Source: Dermacentor variabilis
Taxonomy: Eukaryota > Arthropoda > Arachnida > Ixodida > Ixodidae
Direction: 5' to 3'
Assembly: GCF_050947875.1 (NCBI RefSeq)
Contig: NW_027460291.1
Coordinates: 30,937,589-31,001,588, forward strand
Length of the DNA: 64,000 bases
Shown: piece after piece, positions 11,001 through 21,984 of the stretch
How positions within the stretch are numbered: the stretch's first letter is position 1
How the letters are laid out: every line of letters starts with the position of its first letter
Notes under the pieces: generated by a model
What the model was told of the DNA's origin: nothing
What the model saw: the letters and a program-made list of their open reading frames with translations, nothing else
Database searches by the model: none
Translations under genes and position numbers: made by a program

Positions 11001-11012
<12 letters not shown>
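10973..11012. repeat. Inverted repeat, right arm, flanking GIY-YIG frame
   Basis: Reverse complement of 10461-10500 with about seven mismatches. It runs directly into the TA microsatellite at 11006-11035. Confidence 0.75.

Positions 11013-11035
<23 letters not shown>
11006..11035. repeat. (TA)n microsatellite
   Basis: Fifteen TA units at the end of the Penelope-like fragment. Confidence 0.95.
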
Positions 11036-11038
<3 letters not shown>

Positions 11039-11160
11039 ATATCATAAGAAGCCAACAAACACTGACACCAAGGACAACACAGGCGAAATTACTTGTGCTT
11101 AATAAATGAAACAAAGGAACGATAAATTAATGGAAATTAAAGTGGATGAAAAAACAACAT

Positions 11161-11232
11161 GCCGCAAGTGGGAACCGAACCCACAACCTTCGCATTTCGC
11201 GCGCGATGCTCTACGAATTCAGCTACCGCGGC
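11161..11232 (-). pseudogene. tRNA-like cloverleaf inside a repeat
   Basis: The 72-nt minus-strand sequence folds as a cloverleaf: acceptor GCCGCGG/TTGCGGC (five Watson-Crick pairs plus two G-T), D arm GCT...AGC, anticodon stem TCGCG/TGCGA, and a perfect T arm GTGGG-TTCGGTT-CCCAC. The anticodon loop is CGCGAAA, so position 33 is G instead of the near-universal U. The nominal anticodon CGA (Ser) does not fit a tRNA without a long variable arm. It therefore looks like a tRNA-derived repeat module, possibly still with A and B boxes, rather than a decoding tRNA. Confidence 0.75.
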
Positions 11233-11335
11233 GCTGTTTTCCCATCCACTTTCTTGGGTATTTATGTGTCCTAGTAGAACCCTGGGAGTGTTAGCCAGCG
11301 CCACCACACACAGACCTTAGCGGCGGACGTGGAAC

Positions 11336-12110
11336 GTCCCTGCCGCATTCGTCCGCAGTGTTCCTGAATAGAACAATATCATCGGCAAATCGAAGCTAGG
11401 TTGCTGAGATATTCGCCGTACATCCTTACTCCTAAGCCTTTCCAGTTTAAAAGTTTGAATACTTATTCCAAACCCACAGTGAATAGCATTGGAGAGATTG
11501 TGTCTCCCTGTCTGACCCCTTTATTAATAGGTATCTTCCTGCTTTTCTTGTGTAGAATTAAGGTAGTTGTAGAATCTCTGTAGATATTTTCCAAGGTATT
11601 TACGTAAGCGTTCTGTACTCCTTGCTTACGTAATGTCTCTATGACTGCTGGTATCTCTACGGAGTCAAATACCTTTCCGTAATCTATGAAACCCATATAG
11701 AGAGGCTTATTGTACTCTGCGGATTTCTCGATTACTTGATTAATTTCATGGATGGGATCCATTGTACAGTATCCCTTCCTGAAGCCAGCCTGTTCCCTTG
11801 GTTGACTAAAGTCCCGTGTTGCCCTTATTCTATTGGATATCATTTTGGCGAATATTTTATATAGTACAGGGAGTAAGCTAATGGGCCTATCATTTTTCCA
11901 TTCTTTAACGTCTCTCTTTTTGTGGATCAGTGTAATGCTTGCATTCTTCCACTTTTCTGGGACCCTTACATTCGATAGACACTTCGTATAAAGAGACCCC
12001 AGTTTTCCAAGCATTTGCCCCCCCCCCCCCCATCTTTGATTATATCGACTATTATTCCATCGCCTCTTGCCGCTTTTCCTCGTTTCATGTCTTGTTAAGG
12101 CCCTTCTCAC
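11336..12110 (-). pseudogene. RTE-type LINE reverse transcriptase domain (partial)
   Basis: The minus-strand frame covers RT fingers and palm: VPEKWKNASITLIHKKRD, NDRPISLLPVLYKIF, EQAGFRKGYCT, motif A as GFIDYGKVFDSVE (catalytic Asp present), and KSRKIPINKGVRQGDTISP (motif B). After a frameshift near 11385 comes RFADDIVLFRN, motif C with both aspartates. The sequence is then cut at about 11336. A 14-base C run at 12018-12031 encodes a glycine run upstream and probably reflects slippage. The enzyme would copy LINE RNA at the nicked target, but this copy is inactive. Confidence 0.92.
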
Positions 12111-12715
12111 CTCAGCGCTCGTTATAGGAGCAGTTTCTGTATCCTGTTCATTACTGTTTCTAATTGAGGTATCCTGACTCCTATGGGTACTTTACAGGTC
12201 AATATAGAATTATTCCCCTGCTTTTATTATACCTTCGAGATTGCTGATGATATTATCCTGCTTATCTTTCAGTGCATACATCTTGGTTTGTTCTATGCCA
12301 AGTTTCTTTCTCACTGATTTCGGGCTGTGTCCAATTTCAACGGCTTCTTCAGTCTTTCTCACGTTATAGTTTCGAATATCACTTATTTCCGCCTTGTTGA
12401 TCAGTTGTGACAGTTCCGCGAATTCTATCTTATCTCTTGAAATGGACACTTTCATTCTTTGTCGTTTCTTTATTAGGTCCTTTGTTACTTGGGAGAGCTT
12501 GCCTACTGGTTGCCTTGGTGCCTTGCCTCCCACTTCAAATGCTGCCTCTGAAGCCAGCGTAGTTACGGTTTCATTCATTACCTCTCTTCCATCGTCATCA
12601 CTCTGCTCTAAGGCTGTATATTTGTTTGCTAGTACCAGCCTGAATTTGTCTGCTTTTACCCTTACTGCCTCTAAGTTTATCTATTGCTTCTTGACCAAGT
12701 TTGCTCTTTCTCTCT
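12111..12715 (-). pseudogene. RTE LINE endonuclease-RT linker
   Basis: A lysine- and glutamate-rich linker region (frame 12210-12578) joins the endonuclease and RT domains. It has helical, coiled-coil-like character (KTEEAVEIGHSPKSVRKKLG) and carries frameshifts on either side. No enzymatic motif is present. Confidence 0.7.
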
Positions 12716-13450
12716 TCAAATTGAGGTGAATCCTATAGCCCTCACTAACCTATTATCACTGCACTTTACCCTACCTATCACTTCTATATCCTGCACTATG
12801 CTGGGATAGGCACAAAGTACGAAATCAATTTGATTCCTTGTTTCACCATTAGGGCTTTTCCAGGTCCACTTTCTCTTGCTACGCTTCCTGAAAAAGGTGT
12901 CCATTATTCTCAAATTTTGCCTTCCTGCGTATTCTACCAGCATCTCTCCTCTAGCGTTCATAAAATCGACGCCCTAATTGCCAATTGCTTGTTCACCAGC
13001 CTGCTTTTTCCCCACTTTTGCATTGAAGTCGCCCATAACTACCGTATACTGGGTTTGCACTTTTCTCATCGCTAATTCCACATCTTCATATAACTGATCT
13101 ACTTCCTCATCATCATGACTGGATGTTGGAGCGTAGGCTTGTACTACCTTTAATCGATACCTTTTATTAAGTTTGATTACGACTACAGCTACCCTCTCAT
13201 TAATGCTGTAGAATTCGTCAATGTTGTCCGCTATGTCCTTATGGATTAGGAATCCTACCCCGTATTGCTTCTTATCTAGGAGACCTCTATAGCAGAGGAC
13301 ATGTCCGTTATTCAGCAATGTATAAGCCTCACCAGTTCTTCTAATCTCACTAAGGCCGATGATATCCCAAACAATGTCTGATAATTCCTCAGAGAGTCCT
13401 GCTAAGCTAGCCTGACTCGAGAGGGTTCGGGTGTTAAACGTTGCAAGGGT
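12716..13450 (-). pseudogene. RTE LINE apurinic-like endonuclease domain
   Basis: Minus-strand frames show an ATFN.RTL start near 13440, GLSEIRRTGEA (catalytic Glu), VQAYAPTSS, VVMGDFNAKVG (Asp and Asn), WKSPNGETRNQIDFVL, and finally VKCSDNRLV. The last motif is normally SDHRLV, so the catalytic His is Asn here (codon AAT). One stop splits the domain near 12970. The domain would nick target DNA to prime reverse transcription. Confidence 0.92.
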
Positions 13451-13790
13451 CAGTTTCCATTGGCGGCCTGTCCGGTTCCAGAGATTCTAGCACCCTCTGC
13501 TGCGTTACAGGTCTGACTGCCGCCTTGGTCAGCTGCTCCGCAGCTGCTGGGGACTGAGGGCCATTGGGTAATTGAGTTAGCCATTTGGGAGGGGGTGGCC
13601 GAATACTGCACCAGGGAGGCCATTTCCTGATCTGGTGAGGGAGTGTCTTGTTGAAGCTTTGTGGGCCTTCTTAATTTGGTTGTACCTGGATTAGCATATC
13701 CCCACTCGCTCTCGGCATCTTTCGCCAGTGACAGGCATCACTCCACGCCTGCAGAAGTTGTGCACGGTAGGAGCTGAACTTCAGGCTCGC
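13451..13790 (-). pseudogene. RTE LINE 5' region
   Basis: The minus-strand reading continues upstream of the endonuclease with proline-rich sequence (PPWCSIRPPPPKWL) and a basic segment around 13671-13790, broken by stops. This is probably the short N-terminal extension or ORF1 region of the RTE element. The 5' boundary is not sharply defined. Confidence 0.5.
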
Positions 13791-13817
13791 CACCATATAC
13801 ATATTTAAAAAAAAACT

Positions 13818-13890
13818 TATAGCGGGATTCGAACTTCCGACTATGGAAAACCGAGCACTCGCCATAGCTCAGTCAGATAATCCTGCCGGC
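13818..13890 (-). pseudogene. tRNA-like sequence
   Basis: The minus strand has an A-box-like CTGAGCTATGGCG and a B-box-like AGTTCGAATCC at tRNA-like spacing, but the acceptor and T stems do not pair fully. It is a degenerate tRNA or the head of a tRNA-derived SINE near the 5' end of the RTE LINE. Confidence 0.45.
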
Positions 13891-14514
13891 GGGGAGGCTA
13901 CCTTATCGCCGACAAGTGCAGCCCCGAGGGCCCTACATGCTTAAAAACTTATTTAATTTGTCCGCGATAGAAGTGTTTTCCTGATCGCGATGGGTAACTC
14001 AATATACAAGGATTTCTAAACGGTTCCGGCCTCGAAGTGCCGGAGTCGCACGTGTGCAGGCGACACAGCGGAGTATTTCTCAATGGTCGCGACATTGTGG
14101 TTTCGGAGTCACCCGTACGCATGCGGCCATGAGCGCGGCTAGATATACGATACATTTTCGGCGAACTTGAACAATACTTAAATGAAGTGTGGAAAAAAAG
14201 AGAAAATGAGAAGAAATAAAAACTTTCAGTACTTACCGGGAATTTACTAGTAGCGTGTTCAAGGCTGTACACCAAACAGCTCACGTTCTCGGCTGCCTGT
14301 CTCACACATCGGAGAAGTTATTCCTGACGAGGTGGAACTGATACGGTACAGTACGGTGCTGCTATTTCTGAAAAATAAACACCACGCAAGTATGTCAAGC
14401 GGGTAACTTACTCAAGGCGTGCAGAAGCAGAGCCGCGTTAATTAAAGCGCACCGCAGGGTCCAGGAGACACTACGGAAGAGGTCGACCGTCAAATCAACA
14501 CTTCTGTGTCCGCC

Positions 14515-14735
14515 ACGTTAGCTTTGCGGCTATGGCATTGCTAGAGGTCGTGGATTTGATCCCAATCACGGCCGCCGCATTTCGACGGGGGCGAAATAGA
14601 AAGCGCACGTGCACTTAGATTTTGGGAAACGTTAAAGAACATCATGCTGTCAAAATTAATCCGGAGTCCGCCACTACGGCTTGACTCAAAGTCCGAGTGT
14701 GGTTTTGGAACGCACCAGCCCCATAATCCAATTCA
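14515..14735 (+). mobile_element. Ruka-type SINE, copy 4 (diverged)
   Basis: The order of blocks is conserved (GTCGTGGATTTGATCCCAA B-box region, GGCCGCCGCATTTCGACG, GGGCGAAAT, GTGCACTTAGAT, CCGGAGTCCGCCACTACGG, GTGTGGTTTTGG), but the copy has many substitutions and a decayed A-box. Divergence suggests an old insertion. Confidence 0.75.
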
Positions 14736-14740
14736 AGCTT

Positions 14741-15791
14741 AATACTTCTGCCACAATACGATGTGCCATGTGAGGAAGTGGCAACGCCCAGCCCTCTCAG
14801 AAGTTATAAAGTATGGTGCACAACAACGCCTCAAGCAAACACCTCTCCCTGTGGGTTCTGTGTGCTACGCAGACAAACAACAGTGATGCACGCAAGGTAA
14901 CGCTTAACATCAACTCACCACTCTCATGTTAGCCTAAACGTGGAAGAAATTACGCTGTAGCCATTAATAGCCATAGATAGCCATAGACCGTTAATTATCG
15001 TCAATGAAAGCATCCAGCAGGAAAGCTTCGCTTACATCGATTCCCACAGTGCGTGGGATCCGCATGATTTTTAGTCGTAAATTTTCCGTTATTTCCTTGT
15101 GTCGACCTGGCTTTCTGCCCGCATAGCAATAATTTTAGCATCCCGTGACGGTTATGGTTTAAGTAAGCTTGAAACGAGAGAACTCACACACCGTTCTCCT
15201 AAATGTTTGGACATGTGTCGTAATTACCCAAATCTATTAATGTTTCACAACCAGGTCAGTATTCTTTGAAAGCACAAATGAGAACGCCAGTAATTAGAAT
15301 TTGAAGAAAATAGGAAGCGCGGTACTCGTGAGAAATGCGCCCGTTCCGTGATAATATGCTGGTTCTAACAGTTAGCTTTGTAAACTATAACAAAACAATA
15401 TAATAATATAATGTATAATACATTAATGGCTGATAATGTCAGACACTTTTGCCGCCAAAGCAGCTCGAGCAGGTGATCCCCGTGGCATAAGCTAAAACTG
15501 GATTCTTTTCTTTTTTTAGAATCTACAGTAAAGTCGATCGCTTAGGCTAGAGCACTTAGCATGGAATGACCGAAATAACGACGTTGATGAGGAGACGTAA
15601 GTCGCACTGGTTAAATTTAGTGGCATAATGCAGAATGGCCTACATATACATTTACGGCGGTGCATATACAAAGAGCGTCCGTGAAACGTTGAGAAAAATG
15701 GCCTCCACTTCCGTGTCATTAAGTGGTGACAAATTCAATAGATTCGTAAACATACTTTATTTACCGCTACTCCCGCCTGGTGTTAGCCGGC

Positions 15792-15793
<2 letters not shown>
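14741..15793. other. No gene recognised
   Basis: AT-rich DNA with short frames only. No repeat copies are visible. Confidence 0.5.

Positions 15794-15878
<85 letters not shown>
15794..15878. repeat. (AT)n microsatellite, 85 bp
   Basis: An uninterrupted AT dinucleotide run, the longest in the window. It creates apparent Tyr-Ile repeat reading frames that should not be annotated as genes. Confidence 0.98.
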
Positions 15879-15879
<1 letters not shown>

Positions 15880-16049
15880 CTTCAAATGGTCAATGCGCAG
15901 AGAAAAATTGTTTGATTATAAAGCACATTGAACGATTCATTGGCAACGTAATCGATCAAGCTCACGACCGTAGAAGACACACTTTCTTCTCTTTTATCGA
16001 TTGATACGCACATCTCAACGCTGCAGCTGCTGGACTGTCGATGCCGCCG

Positions 16050-17640
16050 CGATGGAGGGCTCTGGATTCATTAACCCGGAGCCCCGGCGATCGACCGCTT
16101 GGAGCTGCTTAGCACGCGCCGGAATAGCAGAACATTGGCGCTTTTGCAATTTGCTGTTTTCGTCGCTCTATCTCCGCCCTCTCTCTCCCGTGTGCGCCTT
16201 TGCGACACTTGGAAAAAAAATCTAGGTCATACGGCCACGGCGACAGGGAATCTCACCCGAGATTTGGCGTTCAACACCAGAATGGCGGGGACAGGGCTGG
16301 TTATAGTAGGCGCTGCTGAATGCACTGTATGGTGTGAAGGCGCACCTGTACCGAAGCAGCGGGGGCTGTAGCTAACGGTTAACGGCTCCCGAACGCGAAG
16401 GGGGCGAACAAAAGCCACCGTCGTGGCATCCTGGAATGTTCCCGAGAAAGGCTCCGGCTAACAATGGCCGGGTGTACCAGAGTCCCGTCGAGAGAGGAGT
16501 GCAGCTGCCCTCCGAGATCCTTGCTACGAGACGGGCGTACTTTATAGTCACGACACAAAGCGCTGCGTGGCGGTGCCGATCGAAAAAAGCAGAAAACAAA
16601 AGGGAAGCCGTCTCCGAAACGACACAGCGCCACGAAATCGATCTCGGTTAAATAACAAAGCGCGCCGCGCTGATGGCGCAGTCGTGTGCGACCGACGGTT
16701 TAAAACCCTCCGACAACAAACGACGGAGAAACGTTCGCCTCCAGAGCACGCGAAGCACGGAGCGAGCGAGCACAAATCGGCGCTCGGCCAATGCACGCGG
16801 CCAGGTGACGAAAGCCGCGCTGGAATGAAGCGCATTAGTCATCGCGATGAGAAGTGCTCACGCCAGTGTACGACCGCGTCGCGTGGCAGCCTTGTGTGGA
16901 GAACAAAAGCAGCAACAGAAAGAAGCGGGCGCTACGTGACTGTGTGTCGGCGCGCTCGTAACGCACTCTCCTTGAAAATCGGCAGGAGGGCCTCGACGGG
17001 CGTGCTGAGAACAATGAGCGTCTCGCACGTCGTACGCCTTCGTTGATCCTTGAAGCGGCGCGCGCCGATCGCGGTCACTGCTCCGACACCGCTCCTGCGA
17101 CGCGTTATTCGCGAAAGCATTCGCGAAATGTACTACATACGGCCAGAAGCAACCGGCCCGTTCCAAGTCGCTTGGTTTGCGGACGTCGCAGCACACTGCG
17201 CCTCTGTCGAACTTGCAACAGCTGTATACAAAGGGCCGTGTGTGGGCCCATGCCGGGGGGAAACGTTCGGATACATTTCAAGGGCTTCTTGGCGTCTCTC
17301 TTGCTCGAGCAACGGTGATTTCGGCCGCACCTCGTGCTGCTGCCACAAGCGGCGGGCGATCGTCGCGCAGCGACCTCACCCAGCGCGCGCTCCTCGTCGG
17401 CTCCAACTCCAGGCCGCGAACCAGGCTGCACGCAGCGTTCTGGCGTCGTCCGCAAATCACGCGTCCACGCAACCGAGGTCTTTTACGCGTCCCCAGGAAC
17501 TCGAACCCTTGTAGAGCGGCACGCGCTGGTCATTCGCCGTCAGCGAGTCTTCATCCACGCAACGGCAATGAGGCAGTCGACTCCAACTCGCTGTATGATT
17601 CCTTCGCTGGGCAAAACAAAAGCGCGCGTTGCTGCGTAAA
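16050..17640. other. GC/CpG-rich block, candidate host regulatory region
   Basis: Composition rises sharply against the AT-rich flanks, with frequent CpG (for example GCGACGCG, CGCGCGCCGATCGCG, TTCGCGAAAGCATTCGCGAAA). Many overlapping open frames on both strands are expected from the composition and none shows a domain. No transposon family is recognisable. A promoter or first-exon region of a host gene is possible. A GC-rich repeat is the alternative. Confidence 0.35.
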
Positions 17641-18625
17641 GGGTAAATGTCAGGGGATCTGCAAAAACGCGAGGACGTTTCGTCAGAACAGGCATATAAT
17701 AAAAACAGCCCTTGGTGATGATAACCTGCGTAAATTCCTTTTTTTTTTCCTAAGTGCTGTCCCCGCTACCGCCTTAATTTCCGACTTGGTATGCCAACGA
17801 ATGCTTGGCTCGCTAATAATTCGAAAGCCTTCCACAAGGAAGTTCAGAGGTTCCGCCACATTCCCTCCCTGTTTATTGAGTTTTACGACACAACGAAGCC
17901 ACCGCTAGAAAGCTTGCGAAATAAAACGAGGAGCTCGCTCGAGCGAACAAGAACGTAACTAAGCAGGTTCCTCAACTTCAGAGGCACTGCTCCCGTACGA
18001 ACAGTGTTGACATATAAAATGTGTAGTCCCCACGGACCACAGGCTGGGAACTGCGAGCCGAGTCTCGAGCATGTCGCAGTAAAAAAAATGGCGGTCCAGT
18101 ACGTAAGCATCTCTAAAATTGAAGTTCACAAGTTGTCTTTGATACACGAGGGCGGTACGATCGTTTTGACGCGTTTCTGTTTGGCGAAGATGAAAGCCGA
18201 TTTCACAGCAAAGGCAAGAAAGGCACTGCTGGCAATAAATTCTACTGGTATCAAAAATGACAATGTCACGCTCCTCTACATTAACTACCCGTTATGCTCT
18301 GAATACGAATGCTGGCGCTCAAAAGGAAAAAAAAAGAAATGACATTTACTATTGGTTGACAACTTAGTGACTAAGACGAGAGAACAGCAACATAGTCTCG
18401 TGTTCCATAGATCTTGGTTCAGCGATCCAGCTTTACATTCACCTGAATACCTTTCTCGCATGAGCAGCGACTACTCGAGAGCTTGTGGCTTAATACACCA
18501 TTCAATAGAGATACTTCTAGGAATCTTTCTAGTCGCATTGATCCGCGATTCTTTTTAATATTGGTGGATTGTTAAAACACTATTATGACATAGTAACCTT
18601 TCTAATTCTAAGCACTCATCGCTTC
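17641..18625. other. No gene recognised
   Basis: Short frames only, no motif or repeat copy seen. Confidence 0.5.
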
Positions 18626-18703
18626 CATGGCATAAGCCATGTTTGAGACATGGCTTATGCCATGTCTAATCACGATAAACTTTTAGCTAATCACGATAAA
18701 CTG
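18626..18703. repeat. Perfect 17-bp hairpin plus direct repeat
   Basis: Arms at 18626-18642 and 18648-18664 are perfectly complementary around a 5-nt loop (TTGAG). Immediately downstream, CTAATCACGATAAACT occurs twice (about 18665 and 18688). Confidence 0.85.
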
Positions 18704-21700
18704 TGTGCCTTAACAAGCTATTCATTTGAGTATCTTCGCCGATCAACGAACCCTACTGATGTATCAATAATATATCATCAGTGTAGATTGAAACGCGAAC
18801 AAGAAAAAAACTGATCAGAAGGCCTATTTTAAGGTAATGCGACGGGCAATATGTCTCCATTCGGTTCTAATTACGGTGTGTATCTGTACACGCACACGCG
18901 TGATGAAAAGCTTGTGGACTTGCAGGAGTTCTGCGGGAAAACAAAAACGAATTTCTTGGCAACTTGTGCTGACAATCTGAGTCTGACGAATGTACTGCAA
19001 TATGTGTAACGCTAAGTGGGAACTGAAGTCTTCAGTTTCAGGTTGCGTAGCTGACTTTAGAGGAAATATGGTTTTGTCACACAACGCCTGGTCCGCATAC
19101 CTTTGATCAAGGACGTACACTTTGATTGCCTGAATTATGCCACTGTTACAAATGTCAGTCAAACTTGGAAACGCAACAACCGATTCTAATTTTTGACTTG
19201 TTCGCATTTAAATTAAGGCTTAATTATAATACGTTTAATACATATTAGCATACAATTGGTCTTATCACGGGGCGTTTTTCGCAGTTAACTGCAAAGCTCT
19301 TTAGCTCAAGTTTCGCGGGAGATGGCATATTTTTCTTCTTCTAATACGAAAACTATCATTGGACCTGTTTATCAATCGCATTCGTCGTCTTCAGTGACAT
19401 CAGCAGTGAACTTGACTTCATACTTGCAACTCATGAAGACACATATACCTATTGTTGGAACCGTTAATATAGACATTACTAACGTGCCGACAATTCCTGT
19501 GCAGAATACTCAAGCCCAGCTTTCTAGCTTAAGTACTGAAAGTGCTTTCACAGCTTCGATTTGGGACCACTTCTATGCTCGACATGTTGTCTACCATTTG
19601 TTTCAAGCCCACTCCATGAAGAACCAATGTTATCTCCGCGTACACTGCAGGAATTATTCATCTCAATTTCACCGTATATAATCACTAATCACCTATTCAT
19701 CAATGATGATGAATAGATACTCTTTTCATTTGAAAGAGAAAAAAAAGTGACGACCACTCCCTTCTGTGAAGAGGCAGCGAAAGCTGACGACAGTCAAAGC
19801 TCTGAAACGAAAAGCAAAGTGCTTTCTCTGCCATTCCACATTCACAGAGTCGAATGGTTGTCTTTTTTTACGTTGCGAGTCGGGCATCGTAGCTCGTTCG
19901 GACGTACCCGGGCTCAGGATTGTCGCCTTCGTTCAGCATCGCGGGAACGTTCTTCGTCGGTGGTCGTTTCGCGCCGCCACCGTTTACATTCTCGTTGCTG
20001 TTCCCTCCGGCGATCCTCGCACGCACGTTGTTCTACGGGTGTACGGTGCCCCAACGATAACGCAGCTGTTTTTAGCGCCGATACCTCTTCTGCTTATACA
20101 CTGCGATAACCTCGACGTCACGCTATTTTTCACGGCGAGCGTTCTCATCTGTTCCGCATTTTGACATCCGCGCCGCTGCACTGCACCCGTACGTGATCAC
20201 ACATAAAGCAAACAACGAAACCCATTGTGTATGGGTTTGTTAGAAATCGCTAAGTCCGTTTCTGTTGCCGGACGCCAAGAAAACTACGGAAGGTTAGTCA
20301 TATACAGCTTTCGCTCTAATATTATCCCGATCAAACGCAGAACGTGTGAATTGAAGCTTTCATTAAGTGGTTAATTAAGCGCTATAAACTAAATGTCATG
20401 TGTGCAAGTTTCTTTAAAGTGATCCCATATGCAAAGTGTAATGCCATGGAACGTTTATGTTTATGCACCGCACAGATTACGACTTTAACACCAGGCAATG
20501 CTTGTATATGTACTACACCGTTCACAAGTTGTGCCTAAATGCAAACAACAGTCCAAGAGAATGTACGCTGCGAGATGTCTAAGCAGTGTTGCCAGAATGA
20601 AGGCCATCTTCGCTACTTTTCGGCGTAGCAATGAGGGCAGGTGTATGCAAAGAGAAATACCGCGCGAAAGGCAGTGCTAAGGTTGACCATTATTCGCACA
20701 GTTTCGTTCTTGCGCCTTTGTAGAAACCCTCGTACACGCACGTGTGCCGCTGTCACGATGAGTGAAGACCGGGAAGGCTTAGAAAGCTTCGCTTTGAGAA
20801 AAAATTCTTTATTTCATGTCCCATACTGACCGGACAAGCGCATCGTAACGGCCTTCGAGCAGTACAGTTTTAAGTATTTTCTCGAAAACGATACTCTTGC
20901 ATCTCCGTATCTTCCGTTTCACGCAGGTATTCCGCTTACAGAAAGCAGTGGATAACAAAGGGGATATTGCAGAATATTAAAAAAAACGCAACCCTAAAAA
21001 AGAAAAAAAAATTCAGCCGTTACACCTTGCCTTAACAGGAAACCTTAACTCGCGGTCAACTTCAATGCCACTTATTCAATTACAAGTAAAACGCAGAAAC
21101 GCTTTTCTGAGATAACCACTAGGCCGATTTTAATATTTCTTGCATTTGAGGTAGAAAATAAACTTCTAGTGACTGTCAAAAGCGGTATTTTGATATGGCC
21201 TGAATTTATTCAAAGCAATTTTCAAAAAATTGGAAAGTTAGAAGAATATATAAGAACTAAGTTTACGAATTCATGGCTCTGCACCAAGAACAGGTATTGC
21301 AGTTCTATAAAATGCATTCGTCGGAGAATTCAAAGCGGAGAAATTTGATGTATTAATTTATAGCGTACATAAATGTCTTACAATATTTGTTTTGCAAAAG
21401 TGCTACTCACATATTAGTGGTGGATTTGAGAGCCACTTATAATACGTCCAATTTGTCCGCTTTATGTTTACTATTAGATTCAATTTAGAGAATTGCGATA
21501 TCGCTTTTCATTGATAAGTTACTGAGTTGTAAACTTGATAGTTTTGCTTTCTGAAAATTTGCGACTTTCGACAATATATATTAAAAACGTGATGGCCTAA
21601 ATAAAAAGAAAAAGACATCGCTGTCAACAGTCACTACGTTTTGACGTTTTCTTTTACATGCAGCATACCTGATCAAATTTAGTGCAGTCAGCATAAAGTG

Positions 21701-21707
21701 CTCAAAC
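18704..21707. other. No gene recognised
   Basis: About 3 kb of low-copy-looking DNA. A GC-richer patch lies at 19840-20170. An AT-rich non-coding segment at 21070-21340 loosely resembles 61040-61290. No coding domain is visible. Confidence 0.45.
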
Positions 21708-21719
21708 TTTGTTTGTGTC

Positions 21720-21961
21720 ATCTGCTGTGGTTGCTCAGTGGCTATGGTGTTGGGCTGCTGACCATGAAGTCGCGGGATTGAATCCCGGCCACTGCGGCCG
21801 CATTTCAATGGGGGCGAAATGCGAAAACACCCGTGGTACTTAGGTTTAGGTGCACGTTAAAGAACCCCAGGGGGTCGAAATTTCGGGAGTCCTCCACTAC
21901 GGCATGCCTCATAATCACAAAGTAGTTTATCCACGTAAAATCCCATAATGCAATTTTTAAT
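21720..21961 (+). mobile_element. Ruka-type SINE, copy 5
   Basis: Full-length copy: TGCTCAGTGGCTATGGTG A-box region, GTCGCGGGATTGAATCCC B-box region, shared body, T-rich tail. A possible 12-base target duplication with two differences (TTTGTTTGTGTC / TTTGTTCGTCTC) lies at 21708-21719 and 21962-21973. It sits just 5' of a LINE RT fragment. Confidence 0.88.
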
Positions 21962-21984
21962 TTTGTTCGTCTCGTCTAACTCTG

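Larger units (their letters stand above)
10321..11335. mobile_element. Composite insertion in the RTE LINE: Penelope-like fragment plus tRNA-like repeat
   Basis: The block separates the RT active-site region (11336 onward) from the C-terminal module (below 10320). It contains a Penelope-like GIY-YIG reading frame, inverted repeats around it, a TA microsatellite and a tRNA-like sequence. By comparison with the usual RTE layout, roughly 400 bases of RT sequence are missing at the junction, so this is insertion plus deletion rather than clean insertion. No target duplication was found. Confidence 0.7.

Noticed and set aside
11161..11232. Functional tRNA gene
   Set aside because: The anticodon loop lacks U33 and the nominal Ser anticodon does not fit a tRNA without a long variable arm; it lies inside a repeat block.
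15635..15931. Open frames with long Tyr-Ile repeats
   Set aside because: They are translations of the (AT)n microsatellite at 15794-15878; the same applies to frames at 8614-8894.
16567..17908. Several long overlapping frames on both strands in the GC-rich block
   Set aside because: High GC lowers stop frequency; no frame has a domain, and overlapping frames on both strands argue for chance.
19322..19681. 119-codon open frame rich in Ser/Thr
   Set aside because: Composition is low-complexity and no domain or partner exon is visible.
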